Shown here: piece after piece, positions 1 to 9,500 of the stretch
Position numbering within the stretch: position 1 is the first letter of the stretch
Layout: every line of letters begins with the position of its first letter
Assembly: GCA_016872875.1 (NCBI GenBank)
Contig: VGYW01000040.1
Span: 1 to 31,426 of the forward strand
Direction: 5' to 3'
Length of the DNA stretch: 31,426 nucleotides
Source of the DNA: Planctomycetota bacterium
Lineage (GTDB): Bacteria > Planctomycetota > PUPC01 > DSUN01
Program-made: the position numbers and the translations under genes
Notes under the pieces: generated by a model
The model's database searches: none
Told to the model about the DNA's origin: nothing
What the model saw: only the letters and a program-made list of their open reading frames with translations

Positions 1-543
1 TTCACCCTCCCCGAGGCCGTCACGCCCGAGACCAGGCTCAAGGGCCGCACCATCGGCTACCAGCGCGACAAGGAGTGGGGCCTCCTCACGATCGGCTCCT
101 GGTCGGCGGCGGAGGTCACGGCGAACGCCCTCGTCCACGACGGCCTCATCTACACCGTGGCGATGGGCGGGCCGCTCCGCGTCTTCGACCAGGCGACCCT
201 CGCCCCCGTCTACAGCGTGCGGCTCGACATGAACACGATCATGTTCGCGTATCCCTATCCGCACGGCTCGGGCGTGTGCGCCAGCCCGACCCTCGGCGGC
301 AAGCACATCTACCTCTTCGGCAACGGCGGCCACTCGGTGGTGATCAAGCCGGGCCGCACGTTCGACCTCGTCGCCGAGAACCGCATCGAGCGCCTCCTCC
401 CCGGCCGCTACCGCGGCAGCTACCCGCCGGTCCCGTCGAAGGAGGGCGCTCACCCGGAGTGCACGGTCAGCTCGCCGATCTTCGACGGCGGCCGCATCTA
501 CTACCAGGCCGAAGGCTACCTCTACTGCGTCGGGAAGAAGTAG
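1..543 (+). CDS. PQQ-like beta-propeller protein, C-terminal part (5' cut by window edge)
   Basis: The reading frame is open from base 1 to a TAG at 541-543, giving 180 residues of the C-terminal part; the start lies outside the window. The repeated pattern of a small residue run, then 'G-x-I/L-Y', then a short strand (for example LVHDGLIYTV, SPTLGGKHIYLFG, SPIFDGGRIYYQ, ending in GYLYCVGKK) is that of PQQ-type eight-bladed propeller repeats found in exported proteins. No PQQ ligand residues can be judged from this fragment, and many such planctomycete proteins have no known substrate. A broken relative lies at 10013-11002. It is transcribed toward the minus-strand heparinase gene, leaving a 111-bp convergent gap with nothing obvious in it. 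Family call fairly safe, function unknown. Confidence 0.75.
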   Translation, partial: FTLPEAVTPETRLKGRTIGYQRDKEWGLLTIGSWSAAEVTANALVHDGLIYTVAMGGPLRVFDQATLAPVYSVRLDMNTIMFAYPYPHGSGVCASPTLGGKHIYLFGNGGHSVVIKPGRTFDLVAENRIERLLPGRYRGSYPPVPSKEGAHPECTVSSPIFDGGRIYYQAEGYLYCVGKK

Positions 544-654
544 ATGCGGGACGAGAGGGCATCGGCGAGTCGCGTCCGCTGGCGCAGCGGTTCATGGCCG
601 TCGTCTCGGCGCCCGAGTCCTTCGCCTCCCGGCCGAGGGCCTATATCGCCGGGT

Positions 655-2964
655 TCATCGCCGGAACTCCTTCTCGAGGGAGCCCGCGAGCGCCCTGTCC
701 ACCCGGGTCTTGCCCGTCTCCGTGAGCTTGATGGTGCCGCCGGTTCCTCCGGCCGCGCGGAAGAGGACCTCGCAGGTCCGTTCGCCCTGCGTGATCCTCG
801 CGCCCTCCATGCCCGCATCCTGGAGCAGGCCGCACGCTCCAGGCAGGTCCTTCACGTCGGAGCCGGTGCAGTAGAGGACCGTCAGGAAGCGGGCCTCCGC
901 CGCGGCTTCGGCCGGCTCGATCTCGAGCCGGCCCCAGCCGCCCATGCGGCGGCTGTCGAGCTTGGCTTCGGCATGGCTGAGGTTCGTCCACCATTTCAGC
1001 GACGGCTCGGGGTTCTCACCGCCCACCCAGAATCGCCGCGACACGAGGCCGATGCGGAACGCGTCGCCAATCTGGAAGGGCTTCGCCCCCGCCTCGATCG
1101 TGAACGAGACGTGCGGGTCCAGCTTGAGGTTCTTGTACTGCGGATGGCGCGGGGCGTCCGTGAAGGGCTTCCCCAATCCCGCGGTCCCGATTGGGCCGAA
1201 GACGCTGGATGTGACGCCGAACTTCGCCCCCGGGCCGCCCTCGACGCACTTGAGGTCGAGGGTCTCGGTGCAGGCGCCGAGGAGCGTCTTGATCCCGGTG
1301 AGCTTGCCATCGCCCTTGTTCGCTGCGGCCGCTTCCACGGACTTCACGACCACGCCGCCGATGCGGCGGATGACCCGCTTCTCGGGCAGCAGCGTCCGCA
1401 CGAACATCCGACCCGCGCCGTCCGTGATCACGGCGTCGCCCGGCCCGTCGAACTCGGTGGTCCCCAACTCGGGCGTGCGCGCGGCCTTCGCCCGGACCTC
1501 CGGCTCGCCGATCACGTGCAGCAGCACCCGTTGCGTGTATTGGGGGCCGGCTGTCTTCACGCGATCGTGGATCACGAAGACGTCAGGCGCGAGGTAGAGC
1601 AGCTCGCGGGTGTACTTGGCGACAATCGCCGGCCCCTTGGGGTCCATGAAGGGGTCGAGTTCCCGGCGGTAGTTCCCGGTGAGGTCGGCGGCGACGTAGG
1701 TGAACAGGGGGTTCGCCTCATAGGACGTGATGTCGGCCGAGTCCCAGGGGCTGCCCTTGGTCGGCTGCTCTGCCTCGCGGCGGCTGCGGTGCCCCGGGTG
1801 GAGGACGCCGCCGTTGTCGCGGACCCGCAGGGCGCGGTCCCACATGCCGCCGGAGCGCTCGTGGGGGTCGTGGACGAAGAGGGTGTTGTGGGCGACGCCC
1901 TTGGCGGTGTACTTCGTCCCGTGGTTCTGGCGGTCGTCCTGGTAGGTCGAGTAGTAGCCCGAGTCGATGGCGAGATAGCCTCCGCGCGAGGAGATGATGA
2001 AGCTGCCACAGTCCTCGTGGCGGTGGCCGTTGAACCAATCGCCGGCCATGAAGTAGCCGAAGGTCGCCTCCGGCTGCCAGCCGCTGCGCATCGAGACCCA
2101 TCCGAGGCCGTCGAAGAGGCGGGAGGGCGGAAGCTCGTCGGGTGGGGTCGCCGGGGCGGCCGGGTCGTGCCAGAGGATCGCGCACCAGAACTCGCCGCCA
2201 TAGCCGTAGTGGCTCTTGGGGTCGGCGGCGTACTGATTGGCCATCCACTGGCACACGCGGTCGCCGGCGCGCGAGCCGAGCAGCGGCATGACGCTGAACT
2301 TGGGGCTTCCCGGGGCGAAGCCGTGGCCGTCGTTGATCCCGACCGCGGCGCCGCTCGACTTGAGGCACCTCACCTTGTCACCGAGCGATCTGGCGACCGC
2401 GGCATCGTCCACCCCTTCGCCGTAGAGGAAGAGGTCCTTCATGAAGGTCTCGCTGAAGGTATAGGCGTAGTGCTGATTCCACCAGACGAGATCGCGGAAG
2501 GCGGAGCGCGAATGGCCGTGGTCGGGGTCCCAGAGCCCCTTGCGCAACATTCGGCTGCCGATCTCCTGGATTTCCGCCTGGGTCAGCGTGTCGTAGATCC
2601 AATCGAGCGCGACGGACTCCTGGCCGGGCCGCTGCTCGGGGTTCTTCCAGATGCTCTGCTTGGCCGCCGCGGCGTACCGCCTGTCGCCCGTGGCCAGATA
2701 GCACAAGGCGTGCTGAATCGCGCCGCCCTCGCCCTTGTCGCAGGCAGCTCGCATCCTCGCGAAGAGAGCCTTGTGGCTCGTCTGACAGCGCGCCTTGACC
2801 TCAGGGAGGGTCTCCTTCGTGATGAAGATGCGCGGGTGCTCCTTTCGGGCCAGGGGGCAGCCGGCGGGCGCCTGGAAGCCGCCCGCCATGGGCGTCTCGC
2901 CGCCGGGGCAGAGGCTGGCGGCGAGCAGGAGCCAGCCGAACAGCCCAGCACGTGTCCGTTTCAT
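655..2964 (-). CDS. Exported heparinase II/III-like polysaccharide lyase
   Basis: 769 residues from ATG at 2964, chosen over an upstream in-frame start at 3045 because the N-terminus MKRTRAGLFGWLLLAASLC is a signal peptide and a GGAG Shine-Dalgarno lies about 8 nt before it. The N-terminal half is a helical region with W/Y-rich stretches, as in the (alpha/alpha) toroid of PL12/15/17/21-type lyases. Around residues 309-335 is the hallmark GHRHEDCGSFIISSRGGYLA, followed by D-S-G-Y-Y, matching the heparinase II/III C-terminal beta-sandwich (H-x-H-x-D-x-x-S-F ... L-x-D-x-G). Family knowledge suggests eliminative cleavage of uronic-acid polysaccharides outside the cytoplasm; the substrate cannot be told. 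A GTAG-type hairpin repeat lies just upstream (2993-3053). No frameshift seen. Confidence 0.85.
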   Translation of the reverse strand: MKRTRAGLFGWLLLAASLCPGGETPMAGGFQAPAGCPLARKEHPRIFITKETLPEVKARCQTSHKALFARMRAACDKGEGGAIQHALCYLATGDRRYAAAAKQSIWKNPEQRPGQESVALDWIYDTLTQAEIQEIGSRMLRKGLWDPDHGHSRSAFRDLVWWNQHYAYTFSETFMKDLFLYGEGVDDAAVARSLGDKVRCLKSSGAAVGINDGHGFAPGSPKFSVMPLLGSRAGDRVCQWMANQYAADPKSHYGYGGEFWCAILWHDPAAPATPPDELPPSRLFDGLGWVSMRSGWQPEATFGYFMAGDWFNGHRHEDCGSFIISSRGGYLAIDSGYYSTYQDDRQNHGTKYTAKGVAHNTLFVHDPHERSGGMWDRALRVRDNGGVLHPGHRSRREAEQPTKGSPWDSADITSYEANPLFTYVAADLTGNYRRELDPFMDPKGPAIVAKYTRELLYLAPDVFVIHDRVKTAGPQYTQRVLLHVIGEPEVRAKAARTPELGTTEFDGPGDAVITDGAGRMFVRTLLPEKRVIRRIGGVVVKSVEAAAANKGDGKLTGIKTLLGACTETLDLKCVEGGPGAKFGVTSSVFGPIGTAGLGKPFTDAPRHPQYKNLKLDPHVSFTIEAGAKPFQIGDAFRIGLVSRRFWVGGENPEPSLKWWTNLSHAEAKLDSRRMGGWGRLEIEPAEAAAEARFLTVLYCTGSDVKDLPGACGLLQDAGMEGARITQGERTCEVLFRAAGGTGGTIKLTETGKTRVDRALAGSLEKEFRR

Positions 2965-2992
2965 CGAGCGATCTCCACCCTCGACTCCCCTC

Positions 2993-3053
2993 GTAGAAGC
3001 CCCGTGGCGGCCACGGGGCCGTGCTCCTCGACGCGCACGGGGCACAGCGCTAC
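2993..3053. repeat. GTAG...CTAC hairpin element, copy 1 (61 bp)
   Basis: Begins GTAG and ends CTAC. Contains a perfect 8-bp stem, CCCCGTGG (3000-3007) with CCACGGGG (3011-3018), loop CGG. It shares ends and hairpin-rich layout with the elements at 10999-11070 and 24205-24275. It sits in the 5' leader of the heparinase gene at 2964. Confidence 0.55.
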
Positions 3054-3081
3054 TCCGGTGGCTTGCCCTTTCTGAGGCGCT

Positions 3082-3400
3082 TCACGCAAGAGGGCCGCTC
3101 TTTCCCGACCCGCTTGTGACATCATCTTGCGCGCCCCCTCGGCAGCTCCTGAGTGGACTCGAACCCGTAGCCCTTCTCCGGCGTGAACGCGTCCTTGGCG
3201 GTGACCAGGGCGAACCCTGCCCGCGGGGCAAAGCCCGCTGGCCCGAACGCGAACCTGGCGGCTCCTCCCTGCGCCATGCCCGCGGCGGCCTGAGCCGCCA
3301 GGCCCAGAACCCCGACCGCGGCCCACAATCCCATAGGGCTGCCCCGGCGCGTTGGCCCGGCAGTCGGGACGACTGGCCTACACCGCGCAGCGGCGGCCAT
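3082..3400 (-). pseudogene. Start of a rhamnogalacturonan-acetylesterase-like gene, truncated
   Basis: From ATG at 3400 (AGAGAGG Shine-Dalgarno about 6 nt upstream; internal ATG at 3334 also possible) the frame encodes a signal peptide and then RFAFGPAGFAPRAGFALVTA followed by F-T-P-E-K-G-Y-G-F-E. An F-x-F-G-P opening followed by an E-x-G-Y-G-F-E motif is the usual start of secreted rhamnogalacturonan acetylesterase (SGNH) proteins. The frame stops at 3122. The +1 reading then gives AQDDVTSGSGKSGPLA, which resembles the continuation of the same family before a stop at 3082, so there is a frameshift near 3140 followed by loss of the catalytic region. No GDS or D-x-x-H motif remains. This is a dead N-terminal remnant; the family call rests on this short stretch only. 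Confidence 0.5.
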
Positions 3401-3499
3401 TGCAGACCTCTCTTGCTTACCGAGTAAGCTTCGCAACAAGACGCCTCGGCCAGCAGGGTAGTGGATGGACGGCGCGGAGTCAAGCGGGAGCGCGGCTAG

Positions 3500-3728
3500 C
3501 CCGCATTTCTCACCAGCGGCTGGTGAGAAATGCGGGAACCACCAAACCACAAGCACCAAGCGCCAAACAAGCCCCAAACTCCAATCCTCAATGGTCCAAG
3601 CGGAGACTACGTGGTGTTGCCCGCGACCCTGGGGGCTTGCTTTGGTCATTGAGCATTCCGGGCTTGGAGATTGTTTGGTGCTTGGCGTTTGGCTCTTGGG
3701 ATTTCCCGCATTTCGTGAGAAATGCGGG
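3500..3728. repeat. 229-bp long inverted-repeat element with CCCGCATTTCTCAC ends
   Basis: The left end carries a near-perfect self-hairpin: 17-bp arms 3500-3516 and 3520-3536, loop CGG. The right end is another hairpin: CCCGCATTTC at 3705-3714 and GAAATGCGGG at 3719-3728, loop GTGA. The first 14 bases at 3500 are also the reverse complement of 3715-3728, and the interior halves are imperfect inverted copies of a CCAAGCACCAAACAA-type run (near 3552-3575 and 3672-3695). The whole unit can therefore fold on itself. It fills most of the gap between the truncated esterase start at 3400 and the plus-strand gene at 3872. No transposase is present. Confidence 0.65.
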
Positions 3729-3871
3729 CTAGGCTTGCGCTGCCGTGGGGCAGGCGTTCTGCCGGCCTCTTCCTGCGCGGATCCGAGCGCGGGCGTGACT
3801 CCGCGTTGCGCTGGCCCTTGGTCTCCGGTAGCTTGGGCGCCCCGACTGGTCACGACGGCAAGGAGATCCAG

Positions 3872-4460
3872 ATGAGTGCCGCGCGCGTTCTCACGATGTT
3901 CTCATTGCTGCTCGCCTCCGCTGGCGGCCTCGCCGCGGGGGAACCGAAAATGGCCGACGGCCCGGGACGCCCACCCATGGCAGCTCTGACCAGCGGCGAG
4001 TTCCAGTGGACCGACAACATCAGCCACGGCGAGTTGCTTCGGGATGGCCGCGATCAACGCCTGGACGTCGACCCCGCCCATCTGCGCTTCCTGTTCCAGG
4101 GCGTCCTCGACCGCGACCGACAAGGGAAGAACTACGGCCAGATCCCCTGGCGACTCGGGCTGCTAGGGCCTGAGGCCACCATACTGCCACCGCGCGGCCA
4201 GACGTTTCAAGTGCCATAGTGCCATCGGCCCGCCGCTGGACGGGGCCGTGGACTTGGTCTGGCGGCCTATCCGAAAGGAGAGCGCGGTGCGAGCTTCGAG
4301 GCAGGCGTGGACGGCTTCAGCCTCAACAACTTCTACCTCCTCTCCCATCATGGCCGCGAGATCGCGCCCGTGTTCGACAGCACGACGGCGCCCTACAACA
4401 CCTACTGGGTCGGCCAGCCGTGCGCCCTGGCCCAGAGAATCGCTCCCCCGAACAACTGGC
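3872..4460 (+). pseudogene. Exported protein of unknown family, interrupted by an in-frame stop and truncated
   Basis: ATG at 3872 has AAGGAG at 3860-3865, six bases away, and starts a clear signal peptide (MSAARVLTMFSLLLASAGGLAAG). The frame continues through WTDNISHGELLRDGRDQRLD, then RFLFQGVLDRDRQGKNYGQI-PWRLGLL, and reaches TAG at 4217-4219. The same frame resumes after the stop with convincing protein, including SFEAGVDGFSLNNFYLLSHH and FDSTTAPYNTYWVGQPCALA, until about 4460, where sense coding is lost. The bases around the stop (about 4160-4235) read unlike the flanks and contain the small palindrome GGCCTGAGGCC, so a short insertion may have brought in the stop. I do not recognise the family. 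The 3' end runs into the tail of the minus-strand pseudogene 4465-5022. Confidence 0.6.
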
Positions 4461-4464
4461 GGGT

Positions 4465-5022
4465 CCAAGCCATTCTCAAGCATCGGGCCGACCTCGAACG
4501 ACTTGATCAGGCTGGAGTCGATCGGGGGCCAGAGGGCATCGTCCTTGCTCCAGTTGTGCCGCACCACGTAGAGGGTGCCGTCCTGCTCGTAGACCGACGA
4601 GGAGTAGCCGATCCGCCATTCGGGCGTGGCCTCGTAGTTCGGCATCGTGTTGCCAAGCGAACCGGGATTGAGATTGACTCCCCGGAATCCGCCGGTTGAG
4701 ACATTGGGGTCTCCGTCGAGCCGGCACAGGCGGTGGCTGGCGAAGAGGCCGCCGATGTTGTCGAACCCAGGCCGTCGTCGTGGACCAGATACGCGGTGCC
4801 GTCGCCTGCCCAGGTGGTGTACCAGGTATCGCCCGAGACAATGTCCTTGTGGCTTCCACCTTTCTGGATGGGCTTGGCTCCGTCGCTCATGTCATGGATG
4901 TCGCCGAACGCAGCCGCCGTGATGTCGGCATCTCCGCCATTCGCCTGAATCGAGGCCACAGTGAGCGCCGCCACCGCGAGGGCGCAGGCCAACGCAACTG
5001 GTTCCAGAGGAAAGCTGCCCAT
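4465..5022 (-). pseudogene. Exported DUF4185/sialidase-like protein, frameshifted and truncated
   Basis: ATG at 5022 with AAGGAG six bases upstream, 15 bp after the stop of the 487-residue gene (5038-6501), so formerly third in that operon. A signal peptide (residues 1-27) is followed by SHKDIVSGDTWYTTWAGDGT and AYLVHDDGLG. At about 4768 one base appears lost: the next frame continues directly with FDNIGGLFASHRLCRLDGDP, then NTMPNYEATPEWRIGYSSSV and LYVVRHNWSKDDALWPPIDS-SLIKSF. The W-Y-T-T-W-A-D/G-D-G and W-S-x-D-D-x-L-W-P-P style resembles DUF4185-type secreted propellers; this is a weak resemblance judged by eye. Sense coding ends near 4465-4490, where it abuts the plus-strand pseudogene tail. 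Only about half a propeller remains. Confidence 0.55.
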
Positions 5023-5037
5023 CCGGCGCTCCTTCAG

Positions 5038-6501
5038 TCACTGCCGGGTGGCGCGGACGGCCGTGCCCTCGTGTCGGAGGATGTACGTGGCCCCCTCGGG
5101 CGGGGCCTCGACCTCGGCCGCGGCGCCGGGCCAGGGCTCGACCTTCGTCTTCGCCGCACCTTCGCCCTGGTTGATGACTCTGACAACGGCCTCGCCGCCA
5201 AGCTTCAGGCCGGACCACAAGACCCCCTCGCTCTGGACGCCCGGCACGTCGTAGCAGAGGATTTCGCCCTGATCGAGGAAGCGGGCGTAGGCGAGCATCT
5301 CGTCGTAGACGGCGGCCGCGTCGGCGACCTCGGCGAAGACGATGTCCTCGTAGCCCTTGCGGGTCGGGTTGAAGACCTGCATCGCCTCGGTGCCTCGGAG
5401 CCAGATGTGGCGCAGGGCCTCGCGGTAGGCGGGCCGCGAGATCATCGGCAGCTTGGCGTCGCCCTCGTCGGGGCACCAGCGGCTCACCCAGGGCACGGCG
5501 CGCTTCTCGGGGGCGAAGTCGCGGCGGTTCGCCGCGTCGTCCGAGACCTGCCGCAGGAGCAGGTGGGTGTAGAAGCGGTCCACGTGGCGCTGGTCGAGCG
5601 GCCACGCCTTGTCCCAGAATCGCCAGAAGACGTCGTTGCCGTAGGCCACCGGGTTCGTGGCCGTGAGCATGGCCGGGATGACGGGGGGCAGCCGGCTGTT
5701 CTCCCAGGCGAGCACGCGGCGCTGGGGGGTGGAGCAGACCGACATCCAGTTGGTCACGGAGCAGCGGGCGAACACGTCGCGGACCGGGGCGGCCAGGTAG
5801 GCCGCGAGAAGGTCCTCGGCCAGCCGGCGGCAGTAGCCGTGCCAGAGCGACTGGTCGCGGAGAACGGCGGGGGGCAGCGTCTCGCGGCAGCGCCTACAAT
5901 GCCGCGCGTTCTCCCACCCGTTCTTCTGCCCCGAGCTGGACGGCTCGCCCTCCCAGTCCATCCAGACGGCGTCCACGGTGACGCCGGCGTCCTTGAACTT
6001 GCGGAGCGTGTCGCGGATGCGATCGGCGTTGACTCGCCAGCCCTCGAAGACGGCCGGGCAGGCCTTCCACGACGGCCACCAGCTCTTCGAGACGAGCGGC
6101 GTGTAGCCCACGTCGAACTGATGAGCCCAGTTCGGCGCCTGGTCGTAGGGCCACGGCCCGCCGCCGCCCTGCATCATGATCACGGGGCAGCCGGCCTTCT
6201 GAAGAGCCTGAGCCGCAGGGATCATCTTGGCGTCCAGTTGGATATGCTGGGTGATCCCGCGGTCGAGCAGCGCCTTGTAGACCTCGGGCGGCTGGGGGTC
6301 GAACGACACACACTCCCAGCAGATCATCGGCCAGCGGGTGCCTCGGGGATTCTTCAGCGGCGGCACTTCGGCCTTGAGGCGGTCGAGGAAGGGGGGACGC
6401 TTCCCCTCGGTCTTCTGCGGGACGAGCGGCGGCTCGGCCGATGCTATGGCGGGCGCCAATGCAAGCGCGGCGAGGAGCAGACGGCGCGTGGCATTTCTCA
6501 C
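5038..6501 (-). CDS. Exported TIM-barrel-like putative glycoside hydrolase, family not recognised
   Basis: 487 residues from GTG at 6501. That start is preferred because AAGGAGG lies six bases before it, it opens a signal peptide (RRLLLAALALAPAIASA), and it overlaps the upstream stop in a GTGA arrangement (6498-6501), which implies translational coupling. The mature protein begins strand-helix repeats typical of a (beta/alpha)8 barrel: residues about 60-80 carry M-I-C-W-E-C-V-S-F-D then PPEVYKALLDRGI. About residue 180 is VDAVWMDWEGEPSS, whose D-W-E could hold a catalytic acid. A C-P-x2-C-like pair HCRRCRETLP follows, and the C-terminal 90 residues look like a beta-sandwich. The operon with a heparinase-type lyase supports a role in polysaccharide breakdown, but the reaction is unknown. 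Confidence 0.75.
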   Translation of the reverse strand: MRNATRRLLLAALALAPAIASAEPPLVPQKTEGKRPPFLDRLKAEVPPLKNPRGTRWPMICWECVSFDPQPPEVYKALLDRGITQHIQLDAKMIPAAQALQKAGCPVIMMQGGGGPWPYDQAPNWAHQFDVGYTPLVSKSWWPSWKACPAVFEGWRVNADRIRDTLRKFKDAGVTVDAVWMDWEGEPSSSGQKNGWENARHCRRCRETLPPAVLRDQSLWHGYCRRLAEDLLAAYLAAPVRDVFARCSVTNWMSVCSTPQRRVLAWENSRLPPVIPAMLTATNPVAYGNDVFWRFWDKAWPLDQRHVDRFYTHLLLRQVSDDAANRRDFAPEKRAVPWVSRWCPDEGDAKLPMISRPAYREALRHIWLRGTEAMQVFNPTRKGYEDIVFAEVADAAAVYDEMLAYARFLDQGEILCYDVPGVQSEGVLWSGLKLGGEAVVRVINQGEGAAKTKVEPWPGAAAEVEAPPEGATYILRHEGTAVRATRQ

Positions 6502-9500
6502 TTCGGGCCTCCTTGTTCCACGAGCTTTGAGAGTTCGGCCTCCGAGGCGAACCGCAGGACCACCTCCTGCCCCGTTCGCAGGGGAAAGCTGACGGCAGTG
6601 CCATAGTACTTCGGCTCCGTCTTCGGCGGGAGACCGAGGAGAAGCCCCTGACGATACGCGGGATGCGGGTAGAAGAACCACGTCCGCGGGGTAACCTCCC
6701 GCGGGTCTGGAACCCGCGGGAGGTTGACCGGACGCGGCTCGCCGAGAGCGTCGAAGTTGCCGAGCCAGACGGTGTGCTCGATGGTGGGATTCGTCGGCGG
6801 GATGAGGCTGATGGCAATCTCGTCCTCACGGAAGGTGTAGCCGAGGCGGGCATCGTGATCGTTGTAGTTCCCGTCGCAGCCCACGATCAGCCCGTCCTTG
6901 CGCGTCCACACGAAGCGGCAGGGGTGGCGGAACTGGAAGGCCCACTTGCCGTCGCGCATGACGCCGGGGATGCCATAGATGAAGTTCGTGCCGTGCATCC
7001 GCCCGTGGCGGCGGTGGCCGTCGGCGTCGAGGATGAAGTTGCTCACGCCGCTGAACTCGTCCACGGCGAACGTGTAGCCCGGTGCGCGGATGACCTGTTG
7101 GGCCAGCTTGGGGAGGCGGCGATCGAGCTTCATCACGACGCCGACCGCGACTGGGAGGTCTTGCTCCGCCGCGACAAGCCCTTGCTCAGGCGTGAACCGC
7201 ACCTCAAGGAGGTCGTTCTCGGCTCCCGGCAGGGTCTTGACCTTCAGCTTGGCCACCGCTTCCTTTCCCGCGCGAAACGGCGGGAACTCGATTTTCCCAG
7301 GCTCAGTCGCCAGCCCCTTGGGCGCAACCACTCGGAGCGCGCCGCGCGCCTCTCCCTCGCCAACGCAGCGGAAGTGGACCTCGACCTCGCGCTCGGCCCG
7401 GTCGCCCGCCGCCGAGAGGTGCAGTTCCGCGGGCTGGAACCAGTAGTGGAGCGCGGCTGCCTGGTCGGAGCGCTCGTCGGCATCGGGCTTCGGCTCGAGG
7501 CCCTCTGGTCTCAGTCGCCACGCCTTCACGCCCCGAACGACGCTCGGCGCCCCGCCGACCACGCGAAGGTAGCCATGGCCGCTGAAGGTGAACTCCTCGC
7601 CCGTGTCGGTCGCGATCTTGTGCTCCTCCTTGTCGAAGGCGACCATGAGATAGTCCGTGAACTTCGGGGCGCGAACGGCCAGTGCGACGGCCTTCTCTGC
7701 CTCGGCGATGCGGCGGACCTCCAGGATGGCGGGCTGCTCTTCATAAGGCTCATGGACGGCGGCGAAGGTGGTCGAGGCGGCGCGGCGGCGAGCGACGACG
7801 AGGGGCGAAGACCCTTCGGGGTTCCCGTTGAGCAGATGATACGGCGGACCGTCGGTGATTGGGCCGTCGCCACAGAAGACCTGCGTCCCCTTTGCGCCTA
7901 GCATTGTCATCCGCACCCCCACGCTCGCCTCGAACCAATCCTTGGCGAACTGGAGCCCTCTCGTGACGCCGGCACTCGACTGAATCCAGTCGGCTCGCCA
8001 CGGGCCGTCCACCTCCCGGCCGCGCTCGTTGTCCACCCACCAGTAGAAGGGCACGAGCGCGTTCGTCGGGCGATAGGCGGCCGGGTTCCCGGGGAAGAGC
8101 CGGCCCAGGCCGTGGAGCACCCAGTCGAAGACGCGCGGCTCCCCGTTCCGGTCCGTTGCGTGGAAGATGTCGGCCAGATACTCCTTTGTCAAGAACAGAG
8201 CGCGGGACTGGCCAACGCCCTTGAACGCGCTCCCCTCGATGGCAAAGAACTTGAGGTCCGGGCCGAATTCCTGCCTTGTGGTGAAAGGCCCGTCCTCGGG
8301 GGACTGGCGGTCCACCAGGAGGGTGCTGTGGCAGATGCCTTCGTGAGTCCAGCGGAGATGCGTCGGCTCGTACTGGATGACGTTGATGTCGGGATAGAGC
8401 AGGCGGCCCTTGCCGTGGAGGACGAGGCTGTAGAAGTCGTTGTGGCCGTGGCCGACGGGCTTGCCGAGCATCACGAGGGCGGCGAGGGCGCCGGAGGTCC
8501 AGTAGGCGGGCGACTCGTCGGCGCGCAGGAAGGCGAAGCCCTGGCTGGGGTAGACGCCGCTCGGCGCGGGCGGCGGAGTGGGTTTCTCGGGGAGGGGCTC
8601 GCCGTGGGTGAGGGCCAGGAGGCCCCAGACGGCGCGGCCATAGGTCACGTTCGCGTCGCGGTTCTCGTTGAAGCGGAGGAGCCAGGCATAGGCGGGGTCG
8701 CGGTAGCGCTTGTAGGCGATCTCCAGGTTGCCGCAGAAGAGGTCGCCAGGGGCGAGATAGGTCTCGTTGAGCATGCCGCTGGGGCTGTAGGAGGTCGAGC
8801 CGTCGCCATAGGTGGCCATGCGGATGGCGCCGGCCCCGATGCCCGTCCGCTCCACGGGATACCCCATACGGATGTAGCCGTCGAGGAGCGACTTGATGGA
8901 GCCGCCGGTCTTCTTCGAGACGTAGCCGTAGAGGTCGGTGCCGTCGTAGTGCCGGGCGGCCTCGGCGAGGGCGAGCATGGCGTGGACGTCGTAGTGGAGG
9001 GCGTAGATGGGCGTCTCGCCCCAGAAGCGGCCGTCGTTGATCATCGAGTCGAGCACCTGGTAGAAGCCGCCGCGGCGCGGGCCGTGGGCGCCGGGATCGT
9101 TCAGGCCCCACTCGATCAGCTCCTTGTCGCCGAGGCAGTAGCCGACGAGGCCCACGTTGAAGTGCTTGCCGAAGACCAGGTTGGGGGTGGTCGTCCAGAG
9201 CCGTTCGCCCTCGATGACGGCCCTGCACGCGGCGCGGAGCCAGCGCTCGACCTGTTGGCGCTCCTCGTCCGAGAAGGTGTCGTAGGTCAGGTCGTAGGCC
9301 CAGGCGTAGGTGCTCCAGGAGGTCCAGGCGCCGAACTCGGGCTGGAGCTTGAGGTCGAGCTTCTCGTAGGTCGCCATCATCGAGCGGGCCGTGCCGAGGA
9401 GTTCGCGGCGGGCCTGGTCGGCGTAGGGCTTCTCGCCGGTCAGGACGTAGGCGAGTGCGGCCTCGCGGACGTTTCGCCCGTCCTTCGCCATCTCCTTGAC

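Noticed and set aside
544..3075. 843-codon plus-strand open frame antisense to the heparinase gene
   Set aside because: Its product is Arg/Ala/Gly/Leu-rich without family motifs, while the minus strand has a signal peptide, ribosome site and heparinase motif. GC-rich codon use opens the antisense frame.
4696..6606. 636-codon plus-strand open frame; likewise 8112-9911, 17890-19374, 24584-26338 and 27054-28289
   Set aside because: All mirror convincing minus-strand genes and have low-complexity products without recognisable domains.
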